DNA from: Rodentibacter trehalosifermentans
Lineage (GTDB): Bacteria > Pseudomonadota > Gammaproteobacteria > Enterobacterales > Pasteurellaceae
DNA: 64,000 nucleotides
Reading direction: 5' to 3'
Assembly (NCBI RefSeq): GCF_002000545.1
Contig: NZ_MLHL01000015.1
Location: forward strand, 121,878-185,877
The translations under genes and the position numbers were made by a program. A model generated the notes under the pieces. That model searched no databases. It saw nothing but the letters and a program-made list of their open reading frames with translations, and was not told where the DNA came from. Below are positions 8,999 through 22,707 of this stretch, in pieces. How positions within the stretch are numbered: the stretch's first letter is position 1; each line of letters opens with the position of its first letter.

Positions 8999-10726
8999 AT
9001 GATTTCAGGTATCCCCGCATCCCCCGGTATTGTTTTTGGTAAGGCATTAGTTCTTAAAGAAGAAAAAATCGTTCTTGATACGACAAAAATTACCGATGAC
9101 CAAATTGATACTGAAGTAGCGCGTTTTTATGAAGGTCGCAATGCAGCAGTTGAGCAATTAAATTCCATCAAAGATCGTGCGTTTGCTTCGTTAGGAGAAG
9201 AAAAAGCAGCAATTTTTGAAGGTCACTTAATGATTCTTGAAGATGAAGAACTTGAAGAAGAAATTATTGACTATTTGCGTTCGCATAAGGTGAATGCCGG
9301 TGTGGCTGCAAGTAAAATCATTGATCAACAAGTGGCTATGCTGTCTGAAATTGATGATGAATATTTGAAAGAACGTGCCGGTGATATTCGTGATATCGGT
9401 AATCGTTTAATCAAAAATATTTTAGGGATGAATATTATTGATTTAGGCGATATTAATGAAGAATCCATCCTGGTTGCTTATGATTTAACTCCATCGGAAA
9501 CAGCGCAATTAAATCTTGATAAAGTCCTTGGTTTTATTACCGATATTGGCGGACGCACCTCCCATACTTCTATTATGGCTCGTTCTTTGGAATTACCGGC
9601 AATTGTTGGTACCAACAATGTGACAGAACAAGTCAATACCGGTGATTTCCTGATTCTTGATGCGGTCAATAATGCGGTTTATGTTAATCCAACCCAAGTC
9701 CAAATTGATGAATTAAAGGCTTTAGAAGCAAAATTGGCGGAAGAAAAAGCCGAATTGGCAAAATTGAAAGATCTTCCGGCTGTGACCTTAGACAATCATA
9801 AGGTTGAGGTGGTCGCCAACATTGGTACGATTCGTGATTGCGAGGGTGCCAATCGTAATGGTGCAGAAGGTGTGGGCTTATATCGCACAGAGTTCCTCTT
9901 TATGGATCGTGATCAACTTCCAACTGAAGAAGAACAATTTATTGCGTATAAAGAAGTAGTCGAAGCAATGGCTGGGCGATTGGTTGTGCTTCGTACGATG
10001 GATATTGGCGGTGATAAAGATTTACCGTATTTAGATCTTCCAAAAGAAATGAACCCGTTCCTTGGATGGCGTGCAATTCGTATTGCATTGGATCGTCGTG
10101 AAATTCTTCACGCCCAATTACGAGCGGTGTTGCGAGCCTCTGCCTTTGGTAAATTAGCTGTAATGTTCCCGATGATTATTTCGGTGGAAGAAATTCGTGA
10201 ATTAAAATCTGTGATTGAAACCTTGAAAGCAGAATTGCGTGCAGAAGGTAAAGCATTTGATGAAAATATTCAAATTGGTGTGATGGTGGAAACCCCGTCT
10301 GCTGCGGTCAATGCGAAATTCTTAGCGAAAGAAGTGGATTTCTTCAGTATCGGTACGAATGATTTGACACAATATACCCTAGCGGTGGATCGTGGTAATG
10401 AATTAATTTCTCATCTTTACAATCCAATGCAACCTTCGGTACTTGGTTTAATTAAACAGGTTATTGATGCTTCCCATGCAGAAGGGAAATGGACGGGTAT
10501 GTGTGGTGAATTAGCCGGTGATGAGCGTGCAACCTTGCTCTTATTAGGGATGGGATTAGATGAATTTAGTATGAGTGCAATTTCTGTTCCTCGTATTAAA
10601 AAGCTCATTCGTAGTGTGAATTTCCAAGATGTTAAAGGGCTTGCAGATAACGCATTGCAGAAACCAACCGCATCAGAAATTGAGCAATTAATTGAAGAAT
10701 TTTTGTCAGAAAAAACACTAAACTAG
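8999..10726 (+). CDS. ptsI: PTS enzyme I (phosphoenolpyruvate-protein phosphotransferase)
   Basis: Cytoplasmic enzyme of 575 aa that autophosphorylates with PEP on His189 ([12 protein letters not shown]) and phosphorylates HPr. Order: HPr-binding helical part (about 20-145), swivelling phosphohistidine domain (150-225), and PEP-binding barrel with [28 protein letters not shown] and [10 protein letters not shown]. Length and motifs are complete. GGAAGG precedes the start by a few bases. An inverted repeat overlaps its stop codon (10712-10744). Confidence 0.98.
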   Translation: MISGIPASPGIVFGKALVLKEEKIVLDTTKITDDQIDTEVARFYEGRNAAVEQLNSIKDRAFASLGEEKAAIFEGHLMILEDEELEEEIIDYLRSHKVNAGVAASKIIDQQVAMLSEIDDEYLKERAGDIRDIGNRLIKNILGMNIIDLGDINEESILVAYDLTPSETAQLNLDKVLGFITDIGGRTSHTSIMARSLELPAIVGTNNVTEQVNTGDFLILDAVNNAVYVNPTQVQIDELKALEAKLAEEKAELAKLKDLPAVTLDNHKVEVVANIGTIRDCEGANRNGAEGVGLYRTEFLFMDRDQLPTEEEQFIAYKEVVEAMAGRLVVLRTMDIGGDKDLPYLDLPKEMNPFLGWRAIRIALDRREILHAQLRAVLRASAFGKLAVMFPMIISVEEIRELKSVIETLKAELRAEGKAFDENIQIGVMVETPSAAVNAKFLAKEVDFFSIGTNDLTQYTLAVDRGNELISHLYNPMQPSVLGLIKQVIDASHAEGKWTGMCGELAGDERATLLLLGMGLDEFSMSAISVPRIKKLIRSVNFQDVKGLADNALQKPTASEIEQLIEEFLSEKTLN

Positions 10727-10744
10727 ATACAAAATTAGTGTTTT
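10712..10744 (+). terminator. Weak hairpin across the ptsI stop codon
   Basis: AAAACACTAA (10712-10721) and TTAGTGTTTT (10735-10744) are a perfect 10-base inverted repeat spanning the ptsI stop. The T-run is only four bases, so partial termination or mRNA end protection is more likely than full termination. Confidence 0.45.
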
Positions 10745-10785
10745 AAGCTAGAATATCAACCATATTTAATGGACAGGAGATGAAA

Positions 10786-11286
10786 ATGGGTTTATTTGAC
10801 AAGTTATTCGGTTCTAAAGAGAACAAATCGGTCGAAATTGAGGTTTACGCACCACTTTCCGGTGAGATTGTAAATATTGAAGATGTACCGGATGTTGTAT
10901 TTTCCGAAAAAATTGTTGGCGATGGTGTCGCTATTCGTCCAACAGGCAATAAAATTGTAGCACCGATTGACGGTGTTATTGGCAAGATTTTTGAAACTAA
11001 TCACGCTTTTTCAATGGAATCAAAAGAAGGGGTGGAATTATTCGTTCACTTTGGTATTGATACCGTTGAATTAAAAGGCGAGGGTTTTACCCGTGTTGCA
11101 CAAGAAGGGCAATCTGTAAAACGTGGTGATACCGTCATTGAATTCGATCTTGAATTGCTTGAAGCGAAAGCAAAATCCGTATTAACACCGGTGGTGATTT
11201 CTAATATGGATGAAATCTCAAGCATTGAGAAAAAAACAGGCGAAGTGGTTGCCGGCGAATCCATGGTATTAAGTCTTAAAAAATAA
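10786..11286 (+). CDS. crr: Glucose-type PTS EIIA component
   Basis: Cytoplasmic EIIA-Glc, 166 aa. It relays phosphate from HPr to sugar permeases and, depending on its phosphorylation, controls adenylate cyclase and non-PTS permeases. Active-site His88 lies in [14 protein letters not shown], with the supporting His73 in FETNHAF. An ATG at 10780 abuts AGGAG, so the ATG at 10786, six bases further on, is the likely start and matches the enteric N-terminus MGLFDKL. A strong terminator follows. Confidence 0.97.
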   Translation: MGLFDKLFGSKENKSVEIEVYAPLSGEIVNIEDVPDVVFSEKIVGDGVAIRPTGNKIVAPIDGVIGKIFETNHAFSMESKEGVELFVHFGIDTVELKGEGFTRVAQEGQSVKRGDTVIEFDLELLEAKAKSVLTPVVISNMDEISSIEKKTGEVVAGESMVLSLKK

Positions 11287-11300
11287 TTTTGTATAGAATG

Positions 11301-11327
11301 AAAAATCCGCCACAGTGCGGATTTTTT
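11301..11327 (+). terminator. Terminator of ptsHI-crr
   Basis: AAAAATCCGC pairs with GCGGATTTTT around CACAGT, giving a 10-bp stem ending in six T. manA starts only 17 bases later and must rely on read-through or another promoter. Confidence 0.88.
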
Positions 11328-11343
11328 GTTTAGAGGGAAAAAA

Positions 11344-12543
11344 ATGATTTATAAATTAATCGGTGCTCTACAACATTATGTTTGGGGTGGAGCGCATTAT
11401 ATTCCGCAATTGTTAAATTTTTCTACAGAAGAGAATCAACATTATGCCGAATGGTGGCTGGGGGCCCATCCTTCTGCGCCTGCGATCATTGAAGTTGAGG
11501 GGAAAAATTTAGCGCTGACAGCATTTTTACAGCAAAATCCAACGGTGCTGGGTGAGGAAAGTCGGGAAATTTTTGGTGAGACATTGCCCTATTTATTGAA
11601 GATTCTTGATGTGGCAAAGCCGCTTTCTATCCAATTACACCCCAGCAAACAACAAGCGGAAATCGGGTATGCTGCAGAAAATGAGCAAGGTATTGATTTA
11701 AAAGATCCGAAACGCACTTATAAAGATAATAATCATAAACCTGAAATGATGATTGCTTTGTCTGATTTCTGGTTATTACACGGTTTTAAAAAGAAAGAAA
11801 AAATCCTCTCAACATTGGCTGCGCGTCCCTCACTTGTATCATTGGTTGAAAAATTACGCACACAAGACCTCCACTCCTTTTATGCGAAAGTGATGAAAGC
11901 GGATCAAGCCCAATTATCTCAATGGCTTGTCCCGATTATTGAGCAAAATCGTGAAGCCTATTATGCAAATGAACTTACACCGGATAATCCCGATTATTGG
12001 GTGCTTTATACGATGGAAGCGATGGATATTTCACCGGAAAAATTAGATGCAGGGTTAGTCTGTTTTTATCTTTTCAACATTGTTCATCTGAAAAAAGGAG
12101 AAGGCATTTATCAAGAAGCAGGCATTCCACACGCTTATTTGCGTGGGCAAAATATTGAATTGATGGCCTGTTCCGATAACGTTATCCGTGGTGGTTTAAC
12201 GCCCAAATATGTGGATATTCCGGAATTACTGAAAGTGGTGGATTGTCGTGAGGTTGAACCGCAGATTATCCCTGTTTCCCCTCATGATATGCGTGTCTTC
12301 ACTTATTCCACCCCGGCAAAAGATTTCGCTTTGCAAAATATTCAATATGAATGTGGTGAAACCCATCGCCTTAAAATCCAAAGTGCAGGTATTTTAATGG
12401 TAATGAAAGGGCAAATTAATTTACGTTCGGAAACGACCGTACTTTCCCTTAAACAAGGCGAATCGGCCTTTATCACCTCTGGCTCTTCTTATGAAGTAGA
12501 AGGATTATCGGAAGGCTATACTGTCACCGCCAAACTGCCTTAA
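11344..12543 (+). CDS. manA: Mannose-6-phosphate isomerase, class I
   Basis: Cytoplasmic zinc enzyme interconverting mannose-6-phosphate and fructose-6-phosphate, 399 aa. Metal and active-site motifs: SIQLHPSKQQAE, NHKPEMMIAL and GIPHAYLRGQNIELMACSDN, with the Arg of NVIRGGLTPK. The ATG at 11344 follows AGAGGG; an upstream in-frame start at 11326 lies inside the crr terminator. Position after crr suits use of mannose brought in by the PTS. Confidence 0.95.
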   Translation: MIYKLIGALQHYVWGGAHYIPQLLNFSTEENQHYAEWWLGAHPSAPAIIEVEGKNLALTAFLQQNPTVLGEESREIFGETLPYLLKILDVAKPLSIQLHPSKQQAEIGYAAENEQGIDLKDPKRTYKDNNHKPEMMIALSDFWLLHGFKKKEKILSTLAARPSLVSLVEKLRTQDLHSFYAKVMKADQAQLSQWLVPIIEQNREAYYANELTPDNPDYWVLYTMEAMDISPEKLDAGLVCFYLFNIVHLKKGEGIYQEAGIPHAYLRGQNIELMACSDNVIRGGLTPKYVDIPELLKVVDCREVEPQIIPVSPHDMRVFTYSTPAKDFALQNIQYECGETHRLKIQSAGILMVMKGQINLRSETTVLSLKQGESAFITSGSSYEVEGLSEGYTVTAKLP

Positions 12544-12566
12544 TGAGCGAATAGCATAAAGGAGTA

Positions 12567-12598
12567 TTGGATATTGTGATCACCCTCACAAAATCCAA
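12567..12598. promoter_or_regulatory. Perfect CRP site embedded in a hairpin upstream of lacZ
   Basis: TGTGA-TCACCC-TCACA (12575-12590) matches both CRP half-sites exactly. The symmetry continues outward: TTGGATATTGTGA and TCACAAAATCCAA form a 13-base inverted repeat with one mismatch. The centre is about 82 bp before the lacZ start. A second pairing, GGATATTG (12569-12576) with CAATATCC (12596-12603), is also possible. CRP control of lacZ is inferred. Confidence 0.8.
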
Positions 12599-12637
12599 TA
12601 TCCTTTCTGAATGGAAATTCAAATTCAGTTATAGTAA

Positions 12638-15712
<3,075 letters not shown>

Positions 15713-15726
15713 CGATTAAAATGAAA

Positions 15727-15754
15727 AAAGTGCGGTTAAAATTAACCGCACTTT
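15727..15754. terminator. Bidirectional terminator built from inverted uptake sequences (lacZ/gltA)
   Basis: AAAGTGCGGTTAA and TTAACCGCACTTT are perfect 13-base arms separated by two bases. Both arms carry an exact USS. It lies between the convergent lacZ and gltA stops. Confidence 0.85.
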
Positions 15755-15775
15755 GAAGAAGTAAACGCTTCTCGC

Positions 15776-17050
15776 CTATTTTAAATGACGTTCTTGATGA
15801 CCGGTATAAATTTGTCTTGGACGGACAATTTTTAGGTGTTCTTCGTTCATTTCTTTCCAGTTAGCAATCCAACCGACTGTTCTGCCTAGGGCAAAGATGA
15901 CGGTAAACATTGACACTGGAATACCAATGGCTTTTAAAATAATGCCGGAATAGAAATCCACATTTGGATAGAGTTTGCGTTCAATAAAATAAGGATCGCT
16001 TAGCGCAATGCGTTCAAGCTCCATAGCGACTTCTAATAATGGCGTGTTAATGCCGAGTTCTTGTAAAACTTCGTGGCAGGTTTCACGCATCACTTTGGCA
16101 CGAGGATCGTAGTTTTTATACACTCGGTGCCCAAACCCCATTAAGCGGAACGGATCATTTTTATCTTTCGCTTTGGCGATAAATTCCGGAATGCGATCTA
16201 CTGTGCCGATTTCTTCTAACATTCTTACACAGGCCTCGTTCGCACCGCCATGGGAGGCTCCCCATAAAGAGGCAATTCCTGCTGCGATACAGGCAAAGGG
16301 ATTTGAGCCTGAGGAGGCGACACTACGTACTGACGAGGTGGAGGCATTTTGTTCGTGATCAGCGTGTAAAGTAAAAATCCTATCCATAGCTCGTTCTAAC
16401 ACTGGGTTAACGACATAAGGTTCACAGGGGGTGGCGAACATCATATATAAGAAGTTACCCGCATAGGAGAGGTGATACTGTGGGTACATAAATGGGCGAC
16501 CAATACTATATTTGTAGCACATTGCCGCTAAGGTTGGCATTTTTGCCAATAAGCGAATGGCTGTGCGATCAGTATCTTTGTCTGATTGGAAATCATCATT
16601 GTAGAATGCGGCTAATGCACTACTTGCCGCACACATGACCGCCATTGGATGGGAATCGCGACGGAAACCTTGGAATAAGCGGGTAAATTGATCGTTTACC
16701 ATATAATGTGCGCAGATTTCTTTTTTGAACTCGGTGAGTTGTTCTTCTGTTGGCACTTCACCTTCTAATAATAGATATGCGGTATCAAGGTAGGTTTTAT
16801 TGAAGGCTAATTCATCTATTGGATAGCCACGGTGTAATAAAATACCTTGAGTGCCGTCAATGTAGGTAATGCTGGATTCACAAAGTGCAGTAGAGGTTAA
16901 TCCCTGATCGTAGGTAAATAAACCTTGTTTTTGCAAGGTTTCTACACCGATTGCATCATAGCCTAAAGTGCCTTGGTAAACTGGTAATGCAATTTTACGA
17001 CCATCACTTAAATGAAGTTCTGCGGTTAAGGTTGGATGTAGGTTTGGCAT
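15776..17050 (-). CDS. gltA: Citrate synthase (type II)
   Basis: Condenses oxaloacetate and acetyl-CoA to citrate. 424 aa, the usual length of the hexameric enzyme. Motifs: [32 protein letters not shown] (active-site His), [14 protein letters not shown] and [16 protein letters not shown]. Last gene of icd-acnB-gltA on the minus strand, 27 bases after acnB. H. influenzae lacks this step, so its presence separates this organism from that species. Confidence 0.97.
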   Translation of the reverse strand: MPNLHPTLTAELHLSDGRKIALPVYQGTLGYDAIGVETLQKQGLFTYDQGLTSTALCESSITYIDGTQGILLHRGYPIDELAFNKTYLDTAYLLLEGEVPTEEQLTEFKKEICAHYMVNDQFTRLFQGFRRDSHPMAVMCAASSALAAFYNDDFQSDKDTDRTAIRLLAKMPTLAAMCYKYSIGRPFMYPQYHLSYAGNFLYMMFATPCEPYVVNPVLERAMDRIFTLHADHEQNASTSSVRSVASSGSNPFACIAAGIASLWGASHGGANEACVRMLEEIGTVDRIPEFIAKAKDKNDPFRLMGFGHRVYKNYDPRAKVMRETCHEVLQELGINTPLLEVAMELERIALSDPYFIERKLYPNVDFYSGIILKAIGIPVSMFTVIFALGRTVGWIANWKEMNEEHLKIVRPRQIYTGHQERHLK

Positions 17051-17077
17051 ATTAAGTCTCCTTTGTTTGTGTTTGCG

Positions 17078-19681
17078 CTATACTGCGGCTTGAAAAATCA
17101 AACCTTCAGCTTTGTTGAAATAGCCGTTGATTTGATCAAAATTCATATAGCGATAGGTATCGTCTTTATCCGTTTCAAGACTTTGCACATATTGCAAATA
17201 TTCTTCCGGTGTCGGAATGCGACCCAGTAAAGCACAGATTGCTGAAAGCTCTGCTGAGGCGAGATAGACGAATGCCCCTTTGCCCATGCGATTCGGGAAG
17301 TTACGAGTGGATGTGGAAACTACGGTTGCACCATCTGCCACTCGAGCTTGGTTGCCCATACACAGTGAACAGCCCGGAACTTCAATGCGGGCTCCGCTTT
17401 TACCATAAATACTGTAATAACCTTCATCACTTAATAGATGTGCATCCATTTTAGTAGGGGGGGCAATCCATAGGCGGGTTGGGATCATTCCTTGGTGTTG
17501 ATTGAGTAATTTACCGACGGCACGGAAATGTCCGATATTTGTCATACAAGATCCAATAAAGACTTCATCGACTTTATCGCCCTGTACCTCTGATAGTAAG
17601 CGGGCATCATCGGGATCATTTGGTGCACACACAATCGGTTCTTTAATATCGTTGAGGTTAATTTCAAGTATGGCAGCATATTCCGCATCTTTATCCGCTT
17701 CCAATAATTGTGGATTCGCAAGCCAATCTTGCATTGCTTTAATTCTGCGTTCAAGCGTAGTTTTATCGCCATAACCTTCGGCGATCATCCATTTCAGTAG
17801 CACAATATTAGAATTGAGGTATTCGATGATAGGTTCTTTATTGAGCTTGATACTACAAGCAGCCGCAGAACGCTCTGCAGAGGCATCAGAAATTTCAAAG
17901 GCTTGTTCTACTTTTAGATATTCTAACCCTTCAATTTCGAGGATTTTCCCAGAGAAAATATTTTTCTTACCGGCTTTTTCCACTGTGAGGAGGCCTTGTT
18001 GGATAGCGTAATAAGGGATAGCGTGGACTAAATCCCGCAGTGTAATACCCGGTTGCATTGTTCCTGTGAAACGAACGAGGACAGATTCTGGCATATCTAA
18101 TGGCATAACACCTGTCGCAGCTGCAAATGCTACCAAACCAGAGCCTGCCGGAAAGGAAATACCAATTGGAAAACGGGTATGGGAATCACCTCCAGTACCG
18201 ACTGTATCCGGCAATAACATTCGATTTAACCAAGAATGGATCACGCCATCTCCGGGGCGTAATGAAACGCCACCACGATTCATAATAAAATCTGGTAAGG
18301 AATGATGCGTGATTACATCAACCGGTTTGGGATAGGCGGCAGTATGACAGAAGGATTGCATCACGAGATCCGCAGAGAAACCCAAACAAGCTAAATCTTT
18401 TAATTCGTCACGGGTCATTGGTCCTGTTGTGTCTTGTGACCCTACACTTGTCATTCTTGGTTCGCAATATTGTCCGGCTCGAATGCCTTCTACACCACAA
18501 GCTCGCCCCACAATTTTTTGAGCCAGTGTAAAACCTTTATTATTTTCGTTAGAGACTTGTGGTTTTGCAAAAACATCACTTTCCGGTAGACCTAGCTCTA
18601 CTCGGGCCTTGTGAGTTAAGCCCCGTCCGATAATCAATGGAATACGCCCACCTGCTCGTACTTCATCAAGCAATATATTTGTTTTAAGCTGAAATGTGGA
18701 TAAAATTTCATCGGTATTATGCTTGCATACTTTACCTTCATAAGGGTAAATATCGATCACATCTCCCATATTAAGTTCACTTACATCAAGCTCAATGGGC
18801 AACGCACCGGCATCTTCCATAGTATTAAAGAAAATTGGGGCAATTTTTCCGCCAAGAACGACACCACCAGTACGTTTATTGGGTATATAAGGCATATTCT
18901 CGCCCATTAACCATAATACCGAATTAGTAGCGGATTTTCGTGAGGAACCCGTGCCGACAACATCACCTACGTAGACCAATGGGAAACCTTTTTGTTTTAG
19001 ATTTTCAATTTGTTTCATTGGACCAATAACACCGGCTTCATCAGGTTCAATTCCTTCTCTTGGGTTTTTTAACATTGTTAATGCGTGTAATGGTATATCG
19101 GGGCGTGACCATGCATCTTGTGCCGGTGAAAGATCATCTGTATTTGTTTCACCGGAGACTTTAAATACGGTATAAGTTAATTTTTTAGCCGGTTGAGGTC
19201 TGGATAGAAACCATTCGGCATCTGCCCAAGATTGTAAAACCTGCTTGGCATAAGGATTGTCCTGTTTGACTTTTTGAGCAACATCGTAGAAGTTATCAAA
19301 CATTAATAAGGTGTGAGATAAAGCCTTTGCTGCTAATGGTGCGAGTTCGTTAATTTCGAGTGCAGTGAGTAATGGCTCAATATTATAGCCTCCCTGCATA
19401 GTACCTAATAATTGCACCGCTTTTTGAGGTGAAATCAACGGTGATTGGGTTTTTCCCTTAACTAAATCTGCTAAAAAAGCCGCTTTTACATAGGCGGCTT
19501 CATCAACGCCTGTGGGAATGCGGCTTTCAAATAATTCAACTAATAGATCTTGATTTTCCTGAGGTGGTTTTTTTAGTAGCTCGATTAATTCGGCTGTTTG
19601 TTGAGCATTGAGCGGAAGGGGCGCAATACCTTGAGCTGCCCGTTGGTTAACGTGGGTTTGGTATTCAGTTAAAAACGACAT
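17078..19681 (-). CDS. acnB: Aconitate hydratase B
   Basis: Iron-sulfur enzyme interconverting citrate and isocitrate, 867 aa. An AcnB-type N-terminal helical repeat domain (1-160) precedes the swivel domain ([20 protein letters not shown]) and catalytic domains. The [4Fe-4S] ligands are in [12 protein letters not shown] and [13 protein letters not shown], plus an upstream Cys near [29 protein letters not shown] is intact. It lies 93 bases after icd and 27 before gltA, so one transcript is likely. Confidence 0.97.
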   Translation of the reverse strand: MSFLTEYQTHVNQRAAQGIAPLPLNAQQTAELIELLKKPPQENQDLLVELFESRIPTGVDEAAYVKAAFLADLVKGKTQSPLISPQKAVQLLGTMQGGYNIEPLLTALEINELAPLAAKALSHTLLMFDNFYDVAQKVKQDNPYAKQVLQSWADAEWFLSRPQPAKKLTYTVFKVSGETNTDDLSPAQDAWSRPDIPLHALTMLKNPREGIEPDEAGVIGPMKQIENLKQKGFPLVYVGDVVGTGSSRKSATNSVLWLMGENMPYIPNKRTGGVVLGGKIAPIFFNTMEDAGALPIELDVSELNMGDVIDIYPYEGKVCKHNTDEILSTFQLKTNILLDEVRAGGRIPLIIGRGLTHKARVELGLPESDVFAKPQVSNENNKGFTLAQKIVGRACGVEGIRAGQYCEPRMTSVGSQDTTGPMTRDELKDLACLGFSADLVMQSFCHTAAYPKPVDVITHHSLPDFIMNRGGVSLRPGDGVIHSWLNRMLLPDTVGTGGDSHTRFPIGISFPAGSGLVAFAAATGVMPLDMPESVLVRFTGTMQPGITLRDLVHAIPYYAIQQGLLTVEKAGKKNIFSGKILEIEGLEYLKVEQAFEISDASAERSAAACSIKLNKEPIIEYLNSNIVLLKWMIAEGYGDKTTLERRIKAMQDWLANPQLLEADKDAEYAAILEINLNDIKEPIVCAPNDPDDARLLSEVQGDKVDEVFIGSCMTNIGHFRAVGKLLNQHQGMIPTRLWIAPPTKMDAHLLSDEGYYSIYGKSGARIEVPGCSLCMGNQARVADGATVVSTSTRNFPNRMGKGAFVYLASAELSAICALLGRIPTPEEYLQYVQSLETDKDDTYRYMNFDQINGYFNKAEGLIFQAAV

Positions 19682-19774
19682 AGGCGATCTCCGTCTGAAT
19701 GAAAAATAATAGAAAGTGGTGAGTAAAGATTCAGCAAATTTATTATGGAAAAAATAATAAAAAATTGATTATTT

Positions 19775-21022
19775 TTACATATTACTCACAATGTCTTGGG
19801 CAAACTCTGCGGTAGAACGCAATTTCGCATTCTCTAAAGTTTCGGCTAAATCCAAGGTTACGGTTTTATTCGCAATGGTTTTCGCTACGGCTTTGACGAC
19901 TAAATCTGCTGCTTCCGTCCAACCTAGATGACGCAACATCATTTCGCCACTTAAAATAATTGAGCTTGGGTTAGCCTTATTTTGCCCTGCAATTTTGGGT
20001 GCTGTACCATGAGTGGCTTCGAAAATCGCTGCTTCTACGCCAATATTGGCACCAGGTGAAATACCGATACCGCCAACTTGAGCAGCCAGTGCATCAGAGA
20101 TATAGTCTCCGTTCAGATTTAAGGTTGCAATCACATCGTAATCTTTAGGGTGTAACAGCACCTCCTGTAAAAATGCATCAGCAATACAATCTTTTATGAT
20201 AATTTCCCGTCCGGTTTTCGGGTTTTTCAGTTTGTGCCAAGGACCGTTATCAATTATTTCAGCACCAAATTCTTGTGCGACTTGATACCCCCATTCTTTA
20301 AATGCTCCCTCGGTAAATTTCATAATATTGCCTTTATGCACCAAAGTGAGTGAACGACGATCATTATCAATCACATATTGTAATGCCGAACGAACTAAGC
20401 GTTGCGTACCCTCTTTCGATACCGGTTTAATGCCAATGCCGCATTGTTCTGTGAAACGAATTTTTTTCACTCCCATTTCATTATGTAAAAATGCAATGAC
20501 TTTATTCGCTTCTGCCGAGCCTGCTTGCCATTCCACACCGGCATAAATATCTTCCGAATTTTCACGGAAAATAACCATATCAACGAATTCCGGGTGCTTC
20601 ACTGGGCTTGGTGTACCATCATAATAACGAACTGGACGCAAACAGCTATACAAATCTAATTCTTGTCGCATAGCGACATTTAATGAACGAATGCCTCCGC
20701 CCACCGGTGTCATCAACGGACCTTTAATCGCAACGTGATATTGCTTAATGGCATTTAATGTTTCCTTTGGCAACCAAGTATTCTCACCATAAATTTGATT
20801 GGCTTTTTCTCCGGCATAAATTTCTAACCAGTCAATTTTACGCGTTTTACCATAAGCTTTTGATACCGCAGCATCAATGACTAAACGCATTGCAGGTGTC
20901 ACATCTACACCGATGCCATCGCCTTCAATAAATGGAATAATTGGATGATTGGATACATTGAGGGAGCCGTCTTGATTGAGTGTAATGGCTTGACCATTAA
21001 CGGTAGCTACGTTGTATTGCAT
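19775..21022 (-). CDS. icd: Isocitrate dehydrogenase (NADP-type)
   Basis: Oxidatively decarboxylates isocitrate to 2-oxoglutarate. 415 aa. The substrate loop [20 protein letters not shown] contains the Ser phosphorylated by AceK in E. coli; no aceK is in the window. [16 protein letters not shown] and the nucleotide-site region [19 protein letters not shown] are present. First gene of icd-acnB-gltA, with its own promoter and leader hairpin. Confidence 0.97.
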   Translation of the reverse strand: MQYNVATVNGQAITLNQDGSLNVSNHPIIPFIEGDGIGVDVTPAMRLVIDAAVSKAYGKTRKIDWLEIYAGEKANQIYGENTWLPKETLNAIKQYHVAIKGPLMTPVGGGIRSLNVAMRQELDLYSCLRPVRYYDGTPSPVKHPEFVDMVIFRENSEDIYAGVEWQAGSAEANKVIAFLHNEMGVKKIRFTEQCGIGIKPVSKEGTQRLVRSALQYVIDNDRRSLTLVHKGNIMKFTEGAFKEWGYQVAQEFGAEIIDNGPWHKLKNPKTGREIIIKDCIADAFLQEVLLHPKDYDVIATLNLNGDYISDALAAQVGGIGISPGANIGVEAAIFEATHGTAPKIAGQNKANPSSIILSGEMMLRHLGWTEAADLVVKAVAKTIANKTVTLDLAETLENAKLRSTAEFAQDIVSNM

Positions 21023-21055
21023 AATGTCACCTCATAGATTTGAGTTAGAGATTTA

Positions 21056-21115
21056 TTGAGGATAAATTTTCCTCAACTAAGGCTAAGTATAATCCTTATA
21101 CATATTAAATAACAA
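21056..21115 (-). promoter_or_regulatory. Candidate icd promoter and leader hairpin
   Basis: On the minus strand TTGTTA (21110-21115) and TATACT (21086-21091) are 18 bases apart. Inside the predicted leader, TTGAGGA and TCCTCAA (21056-21062 and 21070-21076) form a 7-bp stem. Confidence 0.5.
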
Positions 21116-21396
21116 TATCTTTACAAAAATATAACTCATTCTAAATAACTTTTAGTTTTATATATTTAGAATATGAAAGATAGATTTAATGCTGATGCGT
21201 TTCTAAATCAAAGGGAAACTTTATGATATTGCCTGTTCTTTCAAGTGAAAATAGAAAGGCTAAGTCCTGTATAGTACAGAACTTAGCCTTCAAATGAAGT
21301 GAAGTCAAACTTTTTTTGAAGTGTAGATCAATTTTAGGTTTTAAACACTTCAAAAATTGACCGCACTTTTACGAATATTTAAATATGATTAGTTAA
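21116..21396. other. Intergenic region between icd and grxA with two hairpins and a USS
   Basis: No gene is seen. It holds the strong hairpin at 21256-21290, a 12-base inverted repeat TTTTTGAAGTGT/ACACTTCAAAAA (21313-21324 and 21345-21356, 20-base loop) and an exact uptake sequence at 21360-21368. The 10-mer AAGGCTAAGT occurs at 21079 and 21256 and inverted at 21281. Confidence 0.6.
21256..21290 (-). terminator. Long hairpin downstream of grxA
   Basis: The 16-base arms 21256-21271 and 21275-21290 are complementary except one position that is G-U in minus-strand RNA; the loop is three bases. On the minus strand TTTCTATTTT follows. It is about 105 bases after the grxA stop. Confidence 0.6.
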
Positions 21397-21660
21397 TTAC
21401 GCCACTCCAGCAAATTGTTCTTTCATTAATGCTTCAAAATCAGTACAACCGCCAACAGGCTTTTTATCAATGAAGATTTGTGGAACGGTTTGAACGGGTT
21501 TTCCGACTAATTGGGATAAATCCTCTTTTGTCATGCCTTCCTCGTTGATATCCACATAACGGTAATCAAAATCGGCTATCTCGCTTTTTAATTCTTCAGC
21601 AAGGTTTTTAGCGCGGACACAAAAAGGGCAACCGGCACGGCCAAATATTTCAACAAACAT
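21397..21660 (-). CDS. grxA: Glutaredoxin 1
   Basis: Cytoplasmic dithiol glutaredoxin, 87 aa, that reduces ribonucleotide reductase and mixed disulfides with glutathione. Active site CPFC at residues 11-14 within [31 protein letters not shown] is the glutathione-binding face. The pattern [14 protein letters not shown] matches GrxA rather than GrxC. Divergent from rimK, reflecting the grxA-rimK neighbourhood of enterics. Confidence 0.93.
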   Translation of the reverse strand: MFVEIFGRAGCPFCVRAKNLAEELKSEIADFDYRYVDINEEGMTKEDLSQLVGKPVQTVPQIFIDKKPVGGCTDFEALMKEQFAGVA

Positions 21661-21783
21661 AAATTTCTCCTGATAATGTTAACGCTGTGTGATTCTACTC
21701 TTTTTTTGTTTGTTCATAAACCGTTTTTCAGGATCGTGCCGATTGGTATAATGCATTGCGCTTTTTTAGTTTGGAATTTTTCT

Positions 21784-22686
21784 ATGAAATTATTAATGCT
21801 TTGTCGTGAACCCCGTTTATATAGTTGCCAACGTTTAAAAGAGGCCGCAACACAATGTGAGCATGAAATGGATATTTTGGATCCGAATCGTTGTCTTTTA
21901 AAACTCACGGAAAATGCACCGCACTTTGAACTTTATTATCAGCCAAAGGACGGAGAGGCTTATCTTTTACCTGATTATGATGCGGTGTTACCGCGTTTTG
22001 GTACGTTAAGTACCAAAATGGGGTGTGCGGTATTACGCCATTTTCAAGCAAAAGGAGTTTATTGTTTGAATCAAGGAGAGGCATTTTTAATGGCGCGTGA
22101 TAAATGGCAAAGTTTACAAATTTTGCGAAAAGAGGGGATTAGCGTGCCGAATAGTCAGTTATTTGGGGTGGAAGTCGCCCCTAAAACAGCACTTCAAAAA
22201 ATGGATTTCCCCTTGATTATCAAAACCCTAAAGGGTTCTCAAGGCATTGGCGTGATGTTGGCGGAAAAACCACAAAGTGCAGTGAGTATTTTGGAAACCT
22301 TGACTCAAGCCAATGTGCCGGTGATGTTGCAGGATTTTGTTAAGGAAGCTGCAGGTGTAGATATTCGCTGTTTTGTGATTGGCAATAACGTGGTGGCAAG
22401 TATGCAGCGTATTGGGCAAGAAGGGGAGTTTCGGGCGAATTTTCATCGTGGAGGCCGTGCACAACCCATTTTTTTAACCGAGGAAGAAAAACAGTTAGCG
22501 GTGAAGGCAACAAAAGCGTTGGGGCTTGCCGTTTCTGGGGTGGATCTTATCCGTGCTAAAAGCGGTTTATTGGTATTAGAAGTCAATGCCAGCCCGGGGC
22601 TGGAAATGATTGAAAAAACCAGTGGTGTGGATATTGCATTACAGATGATTTTATATTTAGAGAAAATGGTGCAACTGCAACAATAA
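21784..22686 (+). CDS. rimK: Ribosomal protein S6 glutamate ligase RimK (ATP-grasp)
   Basis: Adds glutamate residues to the C-terminus of ribosomal protein S6. 300 aa. ATP-grasp elements: [18 protein letters not shown] (nucleotide loop), [32 protein letters not shown], and the metal site [22 protein letters not shown]. The frame is open 36 codons upstream, but the ATG at 21784 gives the conserved [22 protein letters not shown] start. An internal uptake sequence lies at 21918. Confidence 0.92.
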   Translation: MKLLMLCREPRLYSCQRLKEAATQCEHEMDILDPNRCLLKLTENAPHFELYYQPKDGEAYLLPDYDAVLPRFGTLSTKMGCAVLRHFQAKGVYCLNQGEAFLMARDKWQSLQILRKEGISVPNSQLFGVEVAPKTALQKMDFPLIIKTLKGSQGIGVMLAEKPQSAVSILETLTQANVPVMLQDFVKEAAGVDIRCFVIGNNVVASMQRIGQEGEFRANFHRGGRAQPIFLTEEEKQLAVKATKALGLAVSGVDLIRAKSGLLVLEVNASPGLEMIEKTSGVDIALQMILYLEKMVQLQQ

Positions 22687-22707
22687 AAAGGCGAACGCCG
22701 CCTTTTT
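22685..22707. terminator. Bidirectional terminator between rimK and the chalcone-isomerase-like gene
   Basis: AAAAAGGCG and CGCCTTTTT form a 9-bp stem with a 5-base loop. The stem overlaps the stop codon of the leftward gene (22706-22708) and the two bases before the rimK stop end. Confidence 0.85.

Noticed and set aside
17457..17463. Seven-G run in acnB
   Set aside because: Short and coding for conserved Pro codons on the other strand; slippage is less likely than at the G9 in fadD.
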